DNA from: G963674685 sp963674685
GTDB taxonomy: Bacteria > Lernaellota > Lernaellaia > JACKCT01
Assembly (NCBI GenBank): GCA_963674685.2
Contig: CAXXWT010000003.1
Coordinates: 434,001 to 498,000 of the forward strand
Direction of reading: 5' to 3'
DNA: 64,000 nt
Shown: one piece after another, positions 34,901 to 42,829 of the stretch
Layout of the letters: each line of letters opens with the position of its first letter
Position numbering within the stretch: the stretch's first letter is position 1
Program-made: the position numbers and the translations under genes
The notes under the pieces: model-generated
Told to the model about the DNA's origin: nothing
Database searches by the model: none
What the model saw: the letters and a program-made list of their open reading frames with translations, nothing else

Positions 34901-35250
34901 GCGGTCGTGTGGGAGGGCAGCAGAAAGTATAAGCCAAGATGCTCTTTAAAGTTTTTTGCGCTGGGCTGAACCGGCGTTTTGGCGCTCAGATGCTCCCAAA
35001 TAACCTCATCAGTGACTTGGGCGTATTCCTTGTTGGCGCAATTGGAGCAATTACCGGACAGGTTGTTTTTATTGGAAAGGGGGCATTTTCCCCGGTTGAA
35101 TTTATTGATACAAACCGGCGACCACCCCTGTTTGACTTTACCGTCCCTGTCCTTTTTTTTCCCTTGCCATGACTGGGCGAAAACATCTGGCCTGGCGCCC
35201 CTGATAAATACATTCTTATATAATTCAATGCGATCGGACTTCTGGTTCAT
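31939..35250 (-). CDS. Primase-helicase: TOTE-type AEP primase plus DUF927-like SF3-type ATPase
   Basis: 1103 residues. Residues about 10-80 hold a Cys cluster (CPLSNKNNLSGNCSNC). Residues about 80-260 are an archaeo-eukaryotic primase of the TOTE conflict-system group: QMAGDFDDHTD (metal-binding DxD), HVERSKSGKGYHAWWFF, FDRIFPNQDRLTGKGLGNLI. More Cys-rich motifs follow (CLDRCAFIQHC, CPAEGCGVKAP). The C-terminal half is a DUF927-like helicase ATPase: GITGASKS (Walker A), CLYLVDDF (Walker B), GRGRLNSD and LLVTGED. It should unwind and prime at the adjacent iterons. Start chosen by the ATGA overlap and AAGGGG site. Confidence 0.85.
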   Translation of the reverse strand: MNQKSDRIELYKNVFIRGARPDVFAQSWQGKKKDRDGKVKQGWSPVCINKFNRGKCPLSNKNNLSGNCSNCANKEYAQVTDEVIWEHLSAKTPVQPSAKNFKEHLGLYFLLPSHTTADGDVLENVCLQMAGDFDDHTDPSTGIKRDPKKDVQAFLDVCDVHDIAVHVERSKSGKGYHAWWFFTDAIPAFMPRRLFFALLEEAGCLDDDDDLHSPSFDRIFPNQDRLTGKGLGNLIAGPLCGGHMKNGNTLFVDPDNDFEPFPKQAPLLKSLAEQIDAGGGPLLISIEDIKRVAKALGVDLSETPPPDVQHQSSNPPTNAGAHVCLDRCAFIQHCRDNQASLVEPLWMDMISNLCRFTDGHELVHNLSNGHPGYSADETNGKIAHLSMSSGPVTCAKIRSDGFTGCPAEGCGVKAPAGLAARQRGERIIALIDDIDPDLIEGGSITGALEAVLEEISLTKKEEHQPLLDRIKEKVPKAKPAELKKVVNGKQKKRISEAQSRDDLPDYRIQNNCYEKKLVDETGQVHYNLFTNFIITLKSDRWFSDELEPYRIIEGEIKTAGGKITTLRISGKVFANNQKLNEAIGEQGGSECKYWPRDINDIRRATQDTSQALQINAYTRIGFIEPAEDRYFTPSLVVTPLGMVKNTDRIIDLTEVEYAKSLDMIRLDKEELKRVCTHIVNDLFDLNSHTVTHTLAGHTFISPFLSKLDHATTTTGERYVLWITGITGASKSFLAARFANFFGDFATGDAANSWTSTPYQIQRVGHYFADCLYLVDDFKLKNIQKRHEQVVQILQNYSDGRGRGRLNSDSSVKRTYIIKGNLLVTGEDVPDNEASTLARMIIVSVNTRHKDLVRGRACIKHQHLYKGVTPAFIQHVISQEGWFDDLVARIEAATDMFYEGVEDIANGARLAHNFAMNKVGFDLFAQFLKKLEVLSAEQCDAMIAEHVDNLFLLRDEHSQSVVSEQANNVFLDTLSDMLHSGRVVLHSSKNKIWRSSELIELEPHELRNVVGFIRDDDDHAYIYPKIALAEIQKVLRDAGNTLGFTIKAIGKQLAEEGILVDVDPGRPSTTIWHKGKSHRVWKIKMSDLGLADLGGKEGDDEIPF

Positions 35251-36041
35251 CGTTGATACCCCTTCAGACGAAATGGGGCATTGACCGGGCCTCTTTGATG
35301 GGCGCGACGCCATATCCTGCGTCCGGCGAGAGTTCCCTGGGTGAAGGTCGCCCAGTTACCTCGCACGTCGTAACGGACCCGGTGTTTGATGCCTGTTTCA
35401 CTGGAGGATTGGTTCGGATGTGAGGAGTCAGACCAATGCACAACGTGGTAGTCGGCCAGCGGCGGCTTGTTCTTTTTTCTCCGGGAACGATTGATCTTGG
35501 CCATGCCGGGTTCAACATCGACACGCACGGAAGGCAGAGCCAGAAAATCCAGGATATTGCGTGCGATGCCGTTTATGGGCCCCCACGCCGCTTCGTGTAG
35601 CGATTCAATGGGTTCACCGTGCTGGTCGTAAGCGAACGTGGGCAGTCGACATATCATTGGCTGATTCAAACTGCTGCGATCATAGCCATAGAGAAATCCC
35701 GCGATGGCATATTTAAAATTAAGCTCCGCGAGGTGTTGCTGTGTGCCGTCGTTTATTACTTCATCGGCGAGTATCGTCATGTTCTCGATGTCCATGTTTT
35801 TGATAATAAATCCGCCTTCAAGCTCCACGTGGACGCAGGGAAAGACGGGATGGATAACATGCCAATTCGGGGGCTGCGGCCCTGGATTCTGAACAATGGC
35901 ACGGACGTGGCCGCGCTCAAGGCGGATGACTGTGGCTTTTTGCAGAATTTGGAATGCCACGCTCGCGATGCGGGCTAATTCCGGCGATGGATCGTTTGCT
36001 TGCCCTTTTAGTGATTCGCATAGGCTGTCATAGCGCATCAT
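35247..36041 (-). CDS. Hypothetical phage protein between helicase and primase
   Basis: 264 residues. The middle has LNFKYAIAGFLYGYDRSSLN, and the C-terminal 70 residues have HRVRYDVRGNWATFTQGTLA then GRRIWRRAHQRGPVNAPF, a His/Arg/Trp pattern widespread in phage proteins of unknown function from this genome position. It overlaps both neighbours by 4 bases (ATGA), so all three are translationally coupled. A replication accessory role is only contextual. Confidence 0.65.
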   Translation of the reverse strand: MMRYDSLCESLKGQANDPSPELARIASVAFQILQKATVIRLERGHVRAIVQNPGPQPPNWHVIHPVFPCVHVELEGGFIIKNMDIENMTILADEVINDGTQQHLAELNFKYAIAGFLYGYDRSSLNQPMICRLPTFAYDQHGEPIESLHEAAWGPINGIARNILDFLALPSVRVDVEPGMAKINRSRRKKNKPPLADYHVVHWSDSSHPNQSSSETGIKHRVRYDVRGNWATFTQGTLAGRRIWRRAHQRGPVNAPFRLKGYQR

Positions 36042-38263
36042 GATTCACCCCCTTCCAGCAGCGTCCTTAAGTTGGTGAACCTTTTCGTAACAGCGTTGTT
36101 TGCAATGGCGATGCGGACTGCCTTGGGCGAGCCGATCAGGAACAGGTACCGAGCGGCGCGGGTGATGCCGGTGTAAAGCAAGTTGCGTTGCAGCATCATG
36201 TAATTGGATGTGTGGATCGGGATGATGACCGCCGGGTATTCAGAGCCCTGCGATTTATGAATACTTACCGCCCAGGAGGGCATGAGTTCGCTTTCCGCTT
36301 CATAGGGGCGGTAAAGCGAATAGAGACCATCGTCGAAGGCCACGAGGATCATGCCAAGACCAGCATAAAATGAATGGACAACGCCGCTGTCGCCGTTAAA
36401 CGCGCCGTACCCGGCATCGCCATCGAGCTTCCAGGAAAAATCAACCTCAAGCTCCCTGGACCATTTCAAAGCCGGATTGGAGGCCAGCTTTTCAGCCAGC
36501 AGTGCGCGGCCTTTTTCACCAAACACCAACCGCTGATAATTGTTTTTCCGCTGCATCGCCTTGTCGCCCACCTTGAGACGGGTTCCCTTGATGGTGGCGC
36601 CGCTCGGATTCAAAAGATTGCTGAGAAAAGGATTGAGGGCGTCTGCGCCGATGGATGATTTATTTGCAGGGCAAAGGACCTGCACATCACGAACCGGGTC
36701 CAGGTCAAACTTCTGCTTCACAGCACCCAGGGTCATTTCAGTTACCTTGACGATCTTGGTCACATCGTCAGCCGCCGCGTAAAAGAAATCCTGTTGATTG
36801 TCGTGAACCAGCCCTTTGCCCGCATTGATGGCGTGAGCGTTTTTTACAATAAAGCTCGCCTTGTCCTGGCGAAGGATCTCGGTCAGTTGAATGACGGGGC
36901 AAACGCCGGAGGCGATGATATCGTCCAGCACTCGGCCTGGCCCCACCGATGGAAGCTGATTGATATCGCCGACCAGAATCAGCTGCGTATGCTTGGGGTC
37001 AATGGCATCGAGGAGAGCATCGAAAAGCAGAATATCGGCCATCGTCGTTTCATCAATTATCACCACGTCAGCATCAATGGGATTGTCTCGATTGATCCGA
37101 AAACCCTCTTCAGGGTGATACATAAGCAGTCGGTGTATGGTCTGAGCACTGCGCCCAATCTGCTGTGACATTCTTTTACTCGCTTTTCCGGTCGGCGAGC
37201 ACAGGGCGATAACCAGATCGCCAAAGGCTTTCACCATGGCGTTGAGCGTCGTGGTTTTTCCGCTACCCGGAAGTCCTGTGAACACCATCAGGTTGCTTGC
37301 CATGGCGCATGAGACCGCCTCACGCTGCTTTGGCGTCAGCCACTCCCATTCATCCTTTGAGATGACTGCCATGATCCTGTTGATGGTGTGGGCTGCAATA
37401 GCCTTCAGCTTGGCGGCGACACGATTTTCAGCGGCAAGATACTTATTCAGGCAGACCCGATCTTTGAAGATAGTTTCCAGCTTTTCGTTTTCAAGAAGGT
37501 ATGCCAGTTCCTTTGCAACCATCTCGGTCGAAACAGAAAGCAGGTCGGCGGCATTTTTCACCAGGTTCTTTGCGGGCAGGTAACAATGACCGTTTCCTTC
37601 AGCCGCCTCATGCAGCGCATGAAATATCCCGGCGCGAATGCGAAACGGCGACGCCGTGTCAAAATCCAGCAGCCTGGCGATTCGGTCGGCAGTTTTGAAT
37701 CCGACGAAGTCAACTTTATCGGACAGACGAAAGGGGTTCTTCTTGATGATCTCCATGACCTGATCGACGCTCTTTTTGGGATAAGCGGCCAGGATGCGGT
37801 TCTGAAGGGCCGGGGTGATTCGGCATGTTGCGAAAAACACCCCGGCCTTTTTATCGGCTTTGCTTTTTTGCCAGACATCCCTGATTTCATCGGCGCGCTT
37901 TTTTGTGATGCCGGATATCTCGACCAGCTTTAAGTGATCGGATTCCACCACATCGAAAAAGCTCTCGCCGAATCGTTGTATGATCCGTTCGGCAATGGCG
38001 GGTCCGATCCACTTGAAGTTGCCGATCAGATATTGCTTTACGCCATTGACGCCTTTGGGACGGATGGACTTGCAGTTGCGAAAAGCAAATTGCCTGCCGT
38101 AATTGCTGTCTTGCCAGCGGCCCTCCATGGCCACCGTGTCACCTTCCGAGATGGCCGGCGGCAGTACGCCGACCACTGGATGGTGATCAACCTTTCCGGT
38201 AATCCAGTTTTTTTGTGAGGTGTAGTGAATGCCCAGCACCCCTTCTATCCGCGTTGCTTCCAT
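36038..38263 (-). CDS. RecD2-like 5'-3' DNA helicase
   Basis: 741 residues. The N-terminal region has an OB-like domain and the helix-hairpin-helix pair typical of RecD2 (GVNGVKQYLIGNFKWIGPAI, LVEISGITKKRADEIRDVW). The SF1B motor shows FTGLPGSGKTTTLNAMV (Walker A), VVIIDETTMAD (Walker B), LVGDINQLPSVGPG (motif III), an LRQ motif, and AVSIHKSQGSEYPAVII (motif V/VI region). It acts in replication or recombination with the nuclease at 39091 and the SSB-like protein. Confidence 0.92.
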   Translation of the reverse strand: MEATRIEGVLGIHYTSQKNWITGKVDHHPVVGVLPPAISEGDTVAMEGRWQDSNYGRQFAFRNCKSIRPKGVNGVKQYLIGNFKWIGPAIAERIIQRFGESFFDVVESDHLKLVEISGITKKRADEIRDVWQKSKADKKAGVFFATCRITPALQNRILAAYPKKSVDQVMEIIKKNPFRLSDKVDFVGFKTADRIARLLDFDTASPFRIRAGIFHALHEAAEGNGHCYLPAKNLVKNAADLLSVSTEMVAKELAYLLENEKLETIFKDRVCLNKYLAAENRVAAKLKAIAAHTINRIMAVISKDEWEWLTPKQREAVSCAMASNLMVFTGLPGSGKTTTLNAMVKAFGDLVIALCSPTGKASKRMSQQIGRSAQTIHRLLMYHPEEGFRINRDNPIDADVVIIDETTMADILLFDALLDAIDPKHTQLILVGDINQLPSVGPGRVLDDIIASGVCPVIQLTEILRQDKASFIVKNAHAINAGKGLVHDNQQDFFYAAADDVTKIVKVTEMTLGAVKQKFDLDPVRDVQVLCPANKSSIGADALNPFLSNLLNPSGATIKGTRLKVGDKAMQRKNNYQRLVFGEKGRALLAEKLASNPALKWSRELEVDFSWKLDGDAGYGAFNGDSGVVHSFYAGLGMILVAFDDGLYSLYRPYEAESELMPSWAVSIHKSQGSEYPAVIIPIHTSNYMMLQRNLLYTGITRAARYLFLIGSPKAVRIAIANNAVTKRFTNLRTLLEGGES

Positions 38264-39072
38264 CAGTCCTCCAGAAAATCGGGAAGATCGTCATCGTCGG
38301 AATCGGAGTCATCAGTGGAAGGGTCAGCGGGCTGATCGGAGTCCAGATCAACCTTGCGAAATTCCCGGAAGGTCTCGTACAGGGCTTTGAACTGAACGAT
38401 TTCCTCGTTAGAGCACTGGCCGAGGTTCTCCATTTTCAACACCGCGTAGGTGCCATCCGGCTTTTCCAGGGACAGGCGGGTTTTGAAAACGAAGAGCGGC
38501 AGGTCGGCGTACTGGCCGTTTTTGAGCTTCAATTTGCTGGTGAAATATTTGGCGATGTAACGCCGCGTCGGAGCCAGCGAGGCGCCCTTGGCGCGAACCA
38601 GAAAGGGTTGCCCTGTGGCCAGGTCTACGCCGATGAAATTGTAAACCAGGGAGCACTCGGGCTTTTCATTGCGCCGCCAATTCTTCTTGTGGCAGGAGGC
38701 GCATTCAATCTCTTTGCCGTCCTGATCGAAGCCGGTTTTCATGTCATCAGAACGGCATAGAATCTCCGAACCCTGTCCCTCAATGTAGATGGAATTGCGC
38801 CGGGTTTTCTTGATTGTGAGAAGCACCCCTTCGATGCTTTCGGCAATCTCCTCCGTGGATGTATCGAAGAAGCAATCCTTGGGGACCCATTCGCCTTCGT
38901 CATCCTTCATCTTCATGTTGTAGGCCTTGATCGGCAGGGGGCGGTCGTCCTTATCCAATTCCCCCAGGGCGTTCAGTTCGCCCAATTCCTGGGCAAGATC
39001 GTCAGGCAGAGCCAGATCGGTTGCGGGGTTAACGGTTGCCACTGCGGTTGTCTCTGTTTTCTTCGGACTCAT
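38263..39072 (-). CDS. SSB-like phage protein with acidic C-terminal tail
   Basis: 269 residues. The centre has a Cys-pair (CASCHKKN) and beta-rich stretches (QPFLVRAKGASLAPTRRYIA, LPLFVFKTRLSLEKPDGTYA) as in an OB fold. The last 25 residues are strongly acidic and end DDDLPDFLED, like the partner-binding tail of SSB and T7 gp2.5. It sits between the RecD-like helicase and the RecB-like nuclease. GAAAGGAGG sets the start. Single-strand binding is likely but inferred. Confidence 0.68.
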   Translation of the reverse strand: MSPKKTETTAVATVNPATDLALPDDLAQELGELNALGELDKDDRPLPIKAYNMKMKDDEGEWVPKDCFFDTSTEEIAESIEGVLLTIKKTRRNSIYIEGQGSEILCRSDDMKTGFDQDGKEIECASCHKKNWRRNEKPECSLVYNFIGVDLATGQPFLVRAKGASLAPTRRYIAKYFTSKLKLKNGQYADLPLFVFKTRLSLEKPDGTYAVLKMENLGQCSNEEIVQFKALYETFREFRKVDLDSDQPADPSTDDSDSDDDDLPDFLED

Positions 39073-39090
39073 TTGCGAGCCTCCTTTCGG

Positions 39091-40164
39091 TTATGAAATG
39101 ATTGATTCAATAAACTCGTGATCCACGGTTGGTTCGCTGGGCCGGTGTTTGGCCGGTTTCAGCGAATCCAGATCAACGTCTGCAAGTTCCGGATGTTTGG
39201 TTTGGATATGCCGGTATCGGTTATGGATTTCGTCGGCGGGAAGCAGCCCCGCGCAAAGCTCCCGAAACTCGCAACCGCCGTACAAAGTGCAAGATGTCGG
39301 ATTGCGATAGGGCGCCGTCGACCGCCTCAAATCGCGGGTGATGTGATAGAAGTCCAGCGCCCACTGATGGAGTTCTTCCGGAGTAAACTCCCGCTCCTCA
39401 CGCAGGAAAAAGGTGTTGCCTTCATTGCGGAGCCGGTCGATGATTTCGGCGTATTCGGAAGGATCGGAACCGGTACGGGAAAGCGCAGCCTCAAACACTT
39501 CGAGGGTAGTGTCGATGTTGGCGCGTTTGGAAATGCTGCCGTTTTTCAGTACATCGGGCTCGATCGGCAATTTTGTCCGAAGGACGTTGTAGACAACCCC
39601 TTTAACTTGCACGCCAAGAAATCGGGATACGGCCCAGGCATAGGCGCGGATCTGGTAATCGGTATCGAGCCGGTTGAAATAATTTCTGTCTTTTGTACCA
39701 ACGGTTTTATGTTCGAAAATCCATATCGAGCCGTCGCTTTTCCTTCGGACAACCATGTCCACGCGGCCGACAATGTCGAAAATCCGCGAGCCCCGACCAC
39801 TGGGTGAGATCAATGGATGCTTAAATGGCAGTTCGATGTAGAGAACTTCGTAAAGCTCCGGATCCTCTTTCCAATAATCGAAATATCCGCGAAGCATATC
39901 CTGGACGAGGGGGGTGAGTTCTTCGCCGTATGCGCTGTGGGCCAGGTATTCCCCGGCGCTTTGCAGGGCATGATCGACCTTGCCGGTTTCATAAATGCTC
40001 TCCAGCCCGATATGAACCGACTTGCCCAATGTCAGCGGTCGCTTTTCCTCCGCCGGAACAAGCAACTGACGATAGCGATAGTCGTGTTTTTTCCTGCACG
40101 CCAGATAGCTGTTTGCCTCGCTGACGCTGATCGTTTGGCGTGTTAGAGACGAAACTATTTTCAT
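39091..40164 (-). CDS. RecB/Cas4-family PD-(D/E)XK exonuclease
   Basis: 357 residues. The nuclease core is clear: SEANSYLACRKKHDYRYRQL (first Cys and QhxxY area), TLGKSVHIGLESIYE (G-x-x-x-H), IFDIVGRVDMVVRR (GRxD), IWIFEHKTVG (E-x-K) and DYQIRAYAWAVSRF (Q-x-x-x-Y). The C-terminal Cys pair (CTLYGGCEFRELC) could close a 4Fe-4S cluster with the N-terminal Cys, as in AddB/Cas4. It probably resects ends for phage recombination. Confidence 0.9.
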   Translation of the reverse strand: MKIVSSLTRQTISVSEANSYLACRKKHDYRYRQLLVPAEEKRPLTLGKSVHIGLESIYETGKVDHALQSAGEYLAHSAYGEELTPLVQDMLRGYFDYWKEDPELYEVLYIELPFKHPLISPSGRGSRIFDIVGRVDMVVRRKSDGSIWIFEHKTVGTKDRNYFNRLDTDYQIRAYAWAVSRFLGVQVKGVVYNVLRTKLPIEPDVLKNGSISKRANIDTTLEVFEAALSRTGSDPSEYAEIIDRLRNEGNTFFLREEREFTPEELHQWALDFYHITRDLRRSTAPYRNPTSCTLYGGCEFRELCAGLLPADEIHNRYRHIQTKHPELADVDLDSLKPAKHRPSEPTVDHEFIESIIS

Positions 40165-40370
40165 CGCGGCACCTCCTGTTTGTTCAACTCGCGCCGGTAC
40201 AGGGCGTACAATTCGGAACCGCCCGCGTCCTGGCCGCTTTCCTCAACGAAATATTCGAATCCCGGTTCGATCAGGTGTTCGAGTTCCCACCTGCGAAACA
40301 GGCCGGGCACCCGTCGGTATTGCTTTGGATCGGCGTTCTTTTTCAGCAGCGCATCCAGGTCGAATGTCAT
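40161..40370 (-). CDS. Small hypothetical protein
   Basis: 69 residues (MTFDLDALLKKNADPKQYRR onward). It has GGAGGTGACGC upstream and ATGA overlaps on both sides. Basic and helical, no family recognised. It is coupled to the nuclease and could be a small partner. Confidence 0.6.
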   Translation of the reverse strand: MTFDLDALLKKNADPKQYRRVPGLFRRWELEHLIEPGFEYFVEESGQDAGGSELYALYRRELNKQEVPR

Positions 40371-41284
40371 GCGTCACCTCCCGTAGTGTTTGGAAAGGGC
40401 GAATTGCCCTCCTGCCTTCCCAAGTCACCCGAAAGGAAAAACGTGACAGGCTTTTTGGGGAAATCGCCCTGTGACTCCCTGAGTTGCGCCTTAGCTCTTT
40501 GAAATCGCTTGCGAATTGCTGACGATGAAATTCCATGAGCTTTCGCCAGATCGACGAGTTTTTCGCCGATGATGATGTGGTCGATAAGAAGCTCTGCGTC
40601 TGATCGAGATAATCCAGCCTCGTGAACCAACCGATCCTGGAGCACATCCATGGGCTGTTTTTCGGAATCGAAAATCTCGGGGAGGCTGATCAGCGCGGCC
40701 GGGGTGATTGACTTGGGAGAATGGGGAGTATCTTCCTCGCCGGGTCGTTGGGCTTTTTCCAGCTTGTTGTCGGCCTGGGCAAGCGCCCCCATCAATTGAT
40801 CCAGGCTGGTTTCCCGGTTTTTTCGAGACAACTCGCGCAGTGCTTGACGGCGTGAGTTCGTCCAGGCCGCATACATCAATCGCTTGGCGATGCGAGGTTT
40901 TTCCCAGAGACCATTCTTTTCAAGTCGACCGCAGACCGCATCCCATATCGAACCGGCTGCCTCTGCGTCCGAGGGGTACAACCGGCGAATGCGGCAAAAA
41001 GCCCATTCCATGGCGGGCCACAATCCGAGCAGGAGGATGGCAAGCCACAGAGTGGAGTTTTGATCACCGGCGGTGTGCAGGTTCCGAAGAGAGCGAAGCA
41101 CATCATCTTCGGCATCGATCCCGTGGCTTTCATAGTCCAGAAGCCAATCGACGAGATGTTCCGGCGAATCAAAGCGCGCCAGGGCTGGATGCGTTTGTTT
41201 GATCCTGTCGAACAATCGGATGTTGGAAGCAACGGTCAGTTCTGTTTGCATGCCTTTGCGAAAATCCTTCCATGTGAAGCCCAT
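40367..41284 (-). CDS. Sigma-70-like factor (region 4 type helix-turn-helix)
   Basis: 305 residues. The C-terminal part has LSRSDAELLIDHIIIGEKLV, then LAKAHGISSSAIRKRFQRAK, which is a sigma region 4 / ECF-type helix-turn-helix. Upstream, helices with WPAMEWAFCRIRRLYPSDAE and LMYAAWTNSRRQALRELSR fit region 2. A phage-borne sigma-like factor could direct host polymerase to phage promoters. The match is weak enough that a non-sigma HTH regulator remains possible. Confidence 0.65.
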   Translation of the reverse strand: MGFTWKDFRKGMQTELTVASNIRLFDRIKQTHPALARFDSPEHLVDWLLDYESHGIDAEDDVLRSLRNLHTAGDQNSTLWLAILLLGLWPAMEWAFCRIRRLYPSDAEAAGSIWDAVCGRLEKNGLWEKPRIAKRLMYAAWTNSRRQALRELSRKNRETSLDQLMGALAQADNKLEKAQRPGEEDTPHSPKSITPAALISLPEIFDSEKQPMDVLQDRLVHEAGLSRSDAELLIDHIIIGEKLVDLAKAHGISSSAIRKRFQRAKAQLRESQGDFPKKPVTFFLSGDLGRQEGNSPFPNTTGGDA

Positions 41285-41364
41285 GAGTCGTCCGCTTTCC
41301 GGCGGGCGTCTTGCGCCTCACGATGGCCGTTGATGGACCTCCCTGGGCCTCCGGTTAATGGTTG

Positions 41365-41577
41365 TTAGGCAGTCCGCATCGACGCACCGGTCGCGTGGTC
41401 AGCGTCGGAGGAGCCGTTCAAATAAATTTCTTGAAGGGATTTGCAACGACGACAGGTGGTAAGCACTGAGCCGCCGGCCACAACGAATTGAAGGGTTTTG
41501 TAGCGGATGAACAGCTTGTCGTTTTTCTCAACGGCAAGCAGTAAACCGCATTCAGGGCAACGATGTTCGAGTTCCAT
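41365..41577 (-). CDS. Com-like small zinc-ribbon protein
   Basis: 70 residues. HRCPECGLLL and then TTCRRCKSLQEIYLNG form a CxxC...CxxC zinc ribbon like Mu Com, which activates translation by binding mRNA. AAGGACGG precedes the start. RNA or DNA binding is plausible; the partner is unknown. Confidence 0.7.
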   Translation of the reverse strand: MELEHRCPECGLLLAVEKNDKLFIRYKTLQFVVAGGSVLTTCRRCKSLQEIYLNGSSDADHATGASMRTA

Positions 41578-41677
41578 TTTTCCGTCCTTTCCACGACTTT
41601 TTTGTCGCTGGACGGAAATCTAAGGGGGTGGTCAGGTAAACTTGCGGTTGGTTAGCGGTAGGTTTCCGGTAAGTCTA

Positions 41678-42829
41678 TTATTCGTCTTCGAGCGGATAAA
41701 TGAGGGCGTAGCGAAGCCCCGCGTCCGGAGCCCATTGGTATGCCGTCAGGTCGCCCTCAATTCGGACGGTTTTGATATACTGATACTGTCCGCGCGTGGG
41801 CTTATACTCAACTCTGTTCCTGGTTTTCTGAACCTGCTCAACTTTTGATTTGTAGGCTTTTTCTTCGTCCCCACCATCAAATCGATCAAGAACTCCGATT
41901 TGTTCCGGCATCAGTGGCGCTCTCGCTTCAACCAAGCGATGGAGAACCCATGCGTGATATTTAACTACAAAGCTCTTGTTTTTTTCTGCATTTTCCTTGG
42001 GATGCCAGATTCTGTTTGACCGTGCGTCAACGATCAGATCGAAGGTGTTTTTCAAAGGCCCGAGGATATCTGCTGCTTCCGCCTCGGAGATTCCGCCGCG
42101 TCGATCATTGGAAAACAGCAAGGCCGTATGCCCGGCCTCGACATACCCTTCCGGCAGCACCGCTTGCCTGAAATCAGCAAGAATCTCCTCCGGAGGACGC
42201 GCAAGCGATAAGCGGTCGCAATCAAAGACCACCGTTTCATTCAATGGGACCATCAGGCAATTTTTATTGTTCATTGCAATTTCACGCGGATCATCAAGGT
42301 AGTCGTCGGTCGGCACGAGCAGGACGAACGGTTCTTTCTCGTCCGCAAGCAGATGATCGAGCGCCGGAAGAAAATCATCTTTCCCGGGCGCCAGCGACAG
42401 GAAAACCGGAAATCGACGACCCGGCACGGGGATGTACTTACCCACTCGCCACAGAAAACAATACGAATCGTGCTGGACAGGTTTCGCGTTGAACTGAAAT
42501 AGGCCAGCCAGCGTTTTAGCAAACGCCGCCACTTCAAACCGGTGGACAATCACATCCGCACGCTTTAACTCCAGCCTGTCACATTCCGGGGGGCTCTGTC
42601 CGCAGAAGGCCACGTATCTGTCGGGACCATGCTCGACAATACCGCGCGGACAACCCGGCCCGCCCGGCGACGGACACGGATACGACTTGGCGATCTCGTT
42701 CGTCGGCTTGATGAATGGATGGAAGATTTCCCACTCGTCGCCCAACGCGTCACGCCAGACCTTTTCAACACCCCCCAGGCTGCGACTAGATTGAAGCAGT
42801 CGCCATATCCGCGTCGGGGAATATCTCAT
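41678..42829 (-). CDS. Unknown protein with Cys cluster, second gene after the repressor
   Basis: 383 residues from the ATG at 42829 (MRYSPTRIWRLLQSSRSLGG); it overlaps the previous gene by 44 bases, and an earlier in-frame ATG lies at 42850. A Cys cluster near residue 50 (CPSPGGPGCPRG, then FCGQSPPEC) may bind zinc. The middle is alpha/beta (RFPVFLSLAPGKDDFLPALD, FVLLVPTDDYLDD). The C-terminal 100 residues look like a winged helix (FVVKYHAWVLHRLVEARAPL, then VEQVQKTRNRVEYKPTRGQY). No family recognised. It is coupled to the next gene upstream, and a repressor-linked regulator or defence function is possible. Confidence 0.6.
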   Translation of the reverse strand: MRYSPTRIWRLLQSSRSLGGVEKVWRDALGDEWEIFHPFIKPTNEIAKSYPCPSPGGPGCPRGIVEHGPDRYVAFCGQSPPECDRLELKRADVIVHRFEVAAFAKTLAGLFQFNAKPVQHDSYCFLWRVGKYIPVPGRRFPVFLSLAPGKDDFLPALDHLLADEKEPFVLLVPTDDYLDDPREIAMNNKNCLMVPLNETVVFDCDRLSLARPPEEILADFRQAVLPEGYVEAGHTALLFSNDRRGGISEAEAADILGPLKNTFDLIVDARSNRIWHPKENAEKNKSFVVKYHAWVLHRLVEARAPLMPEQIGVLDRFDGGDEEKAYKSKVEQVQKTRNRVEYKPTRGQYQYIKTVRIEGDLTAYQWAPDAGLRYALIYPLEDE

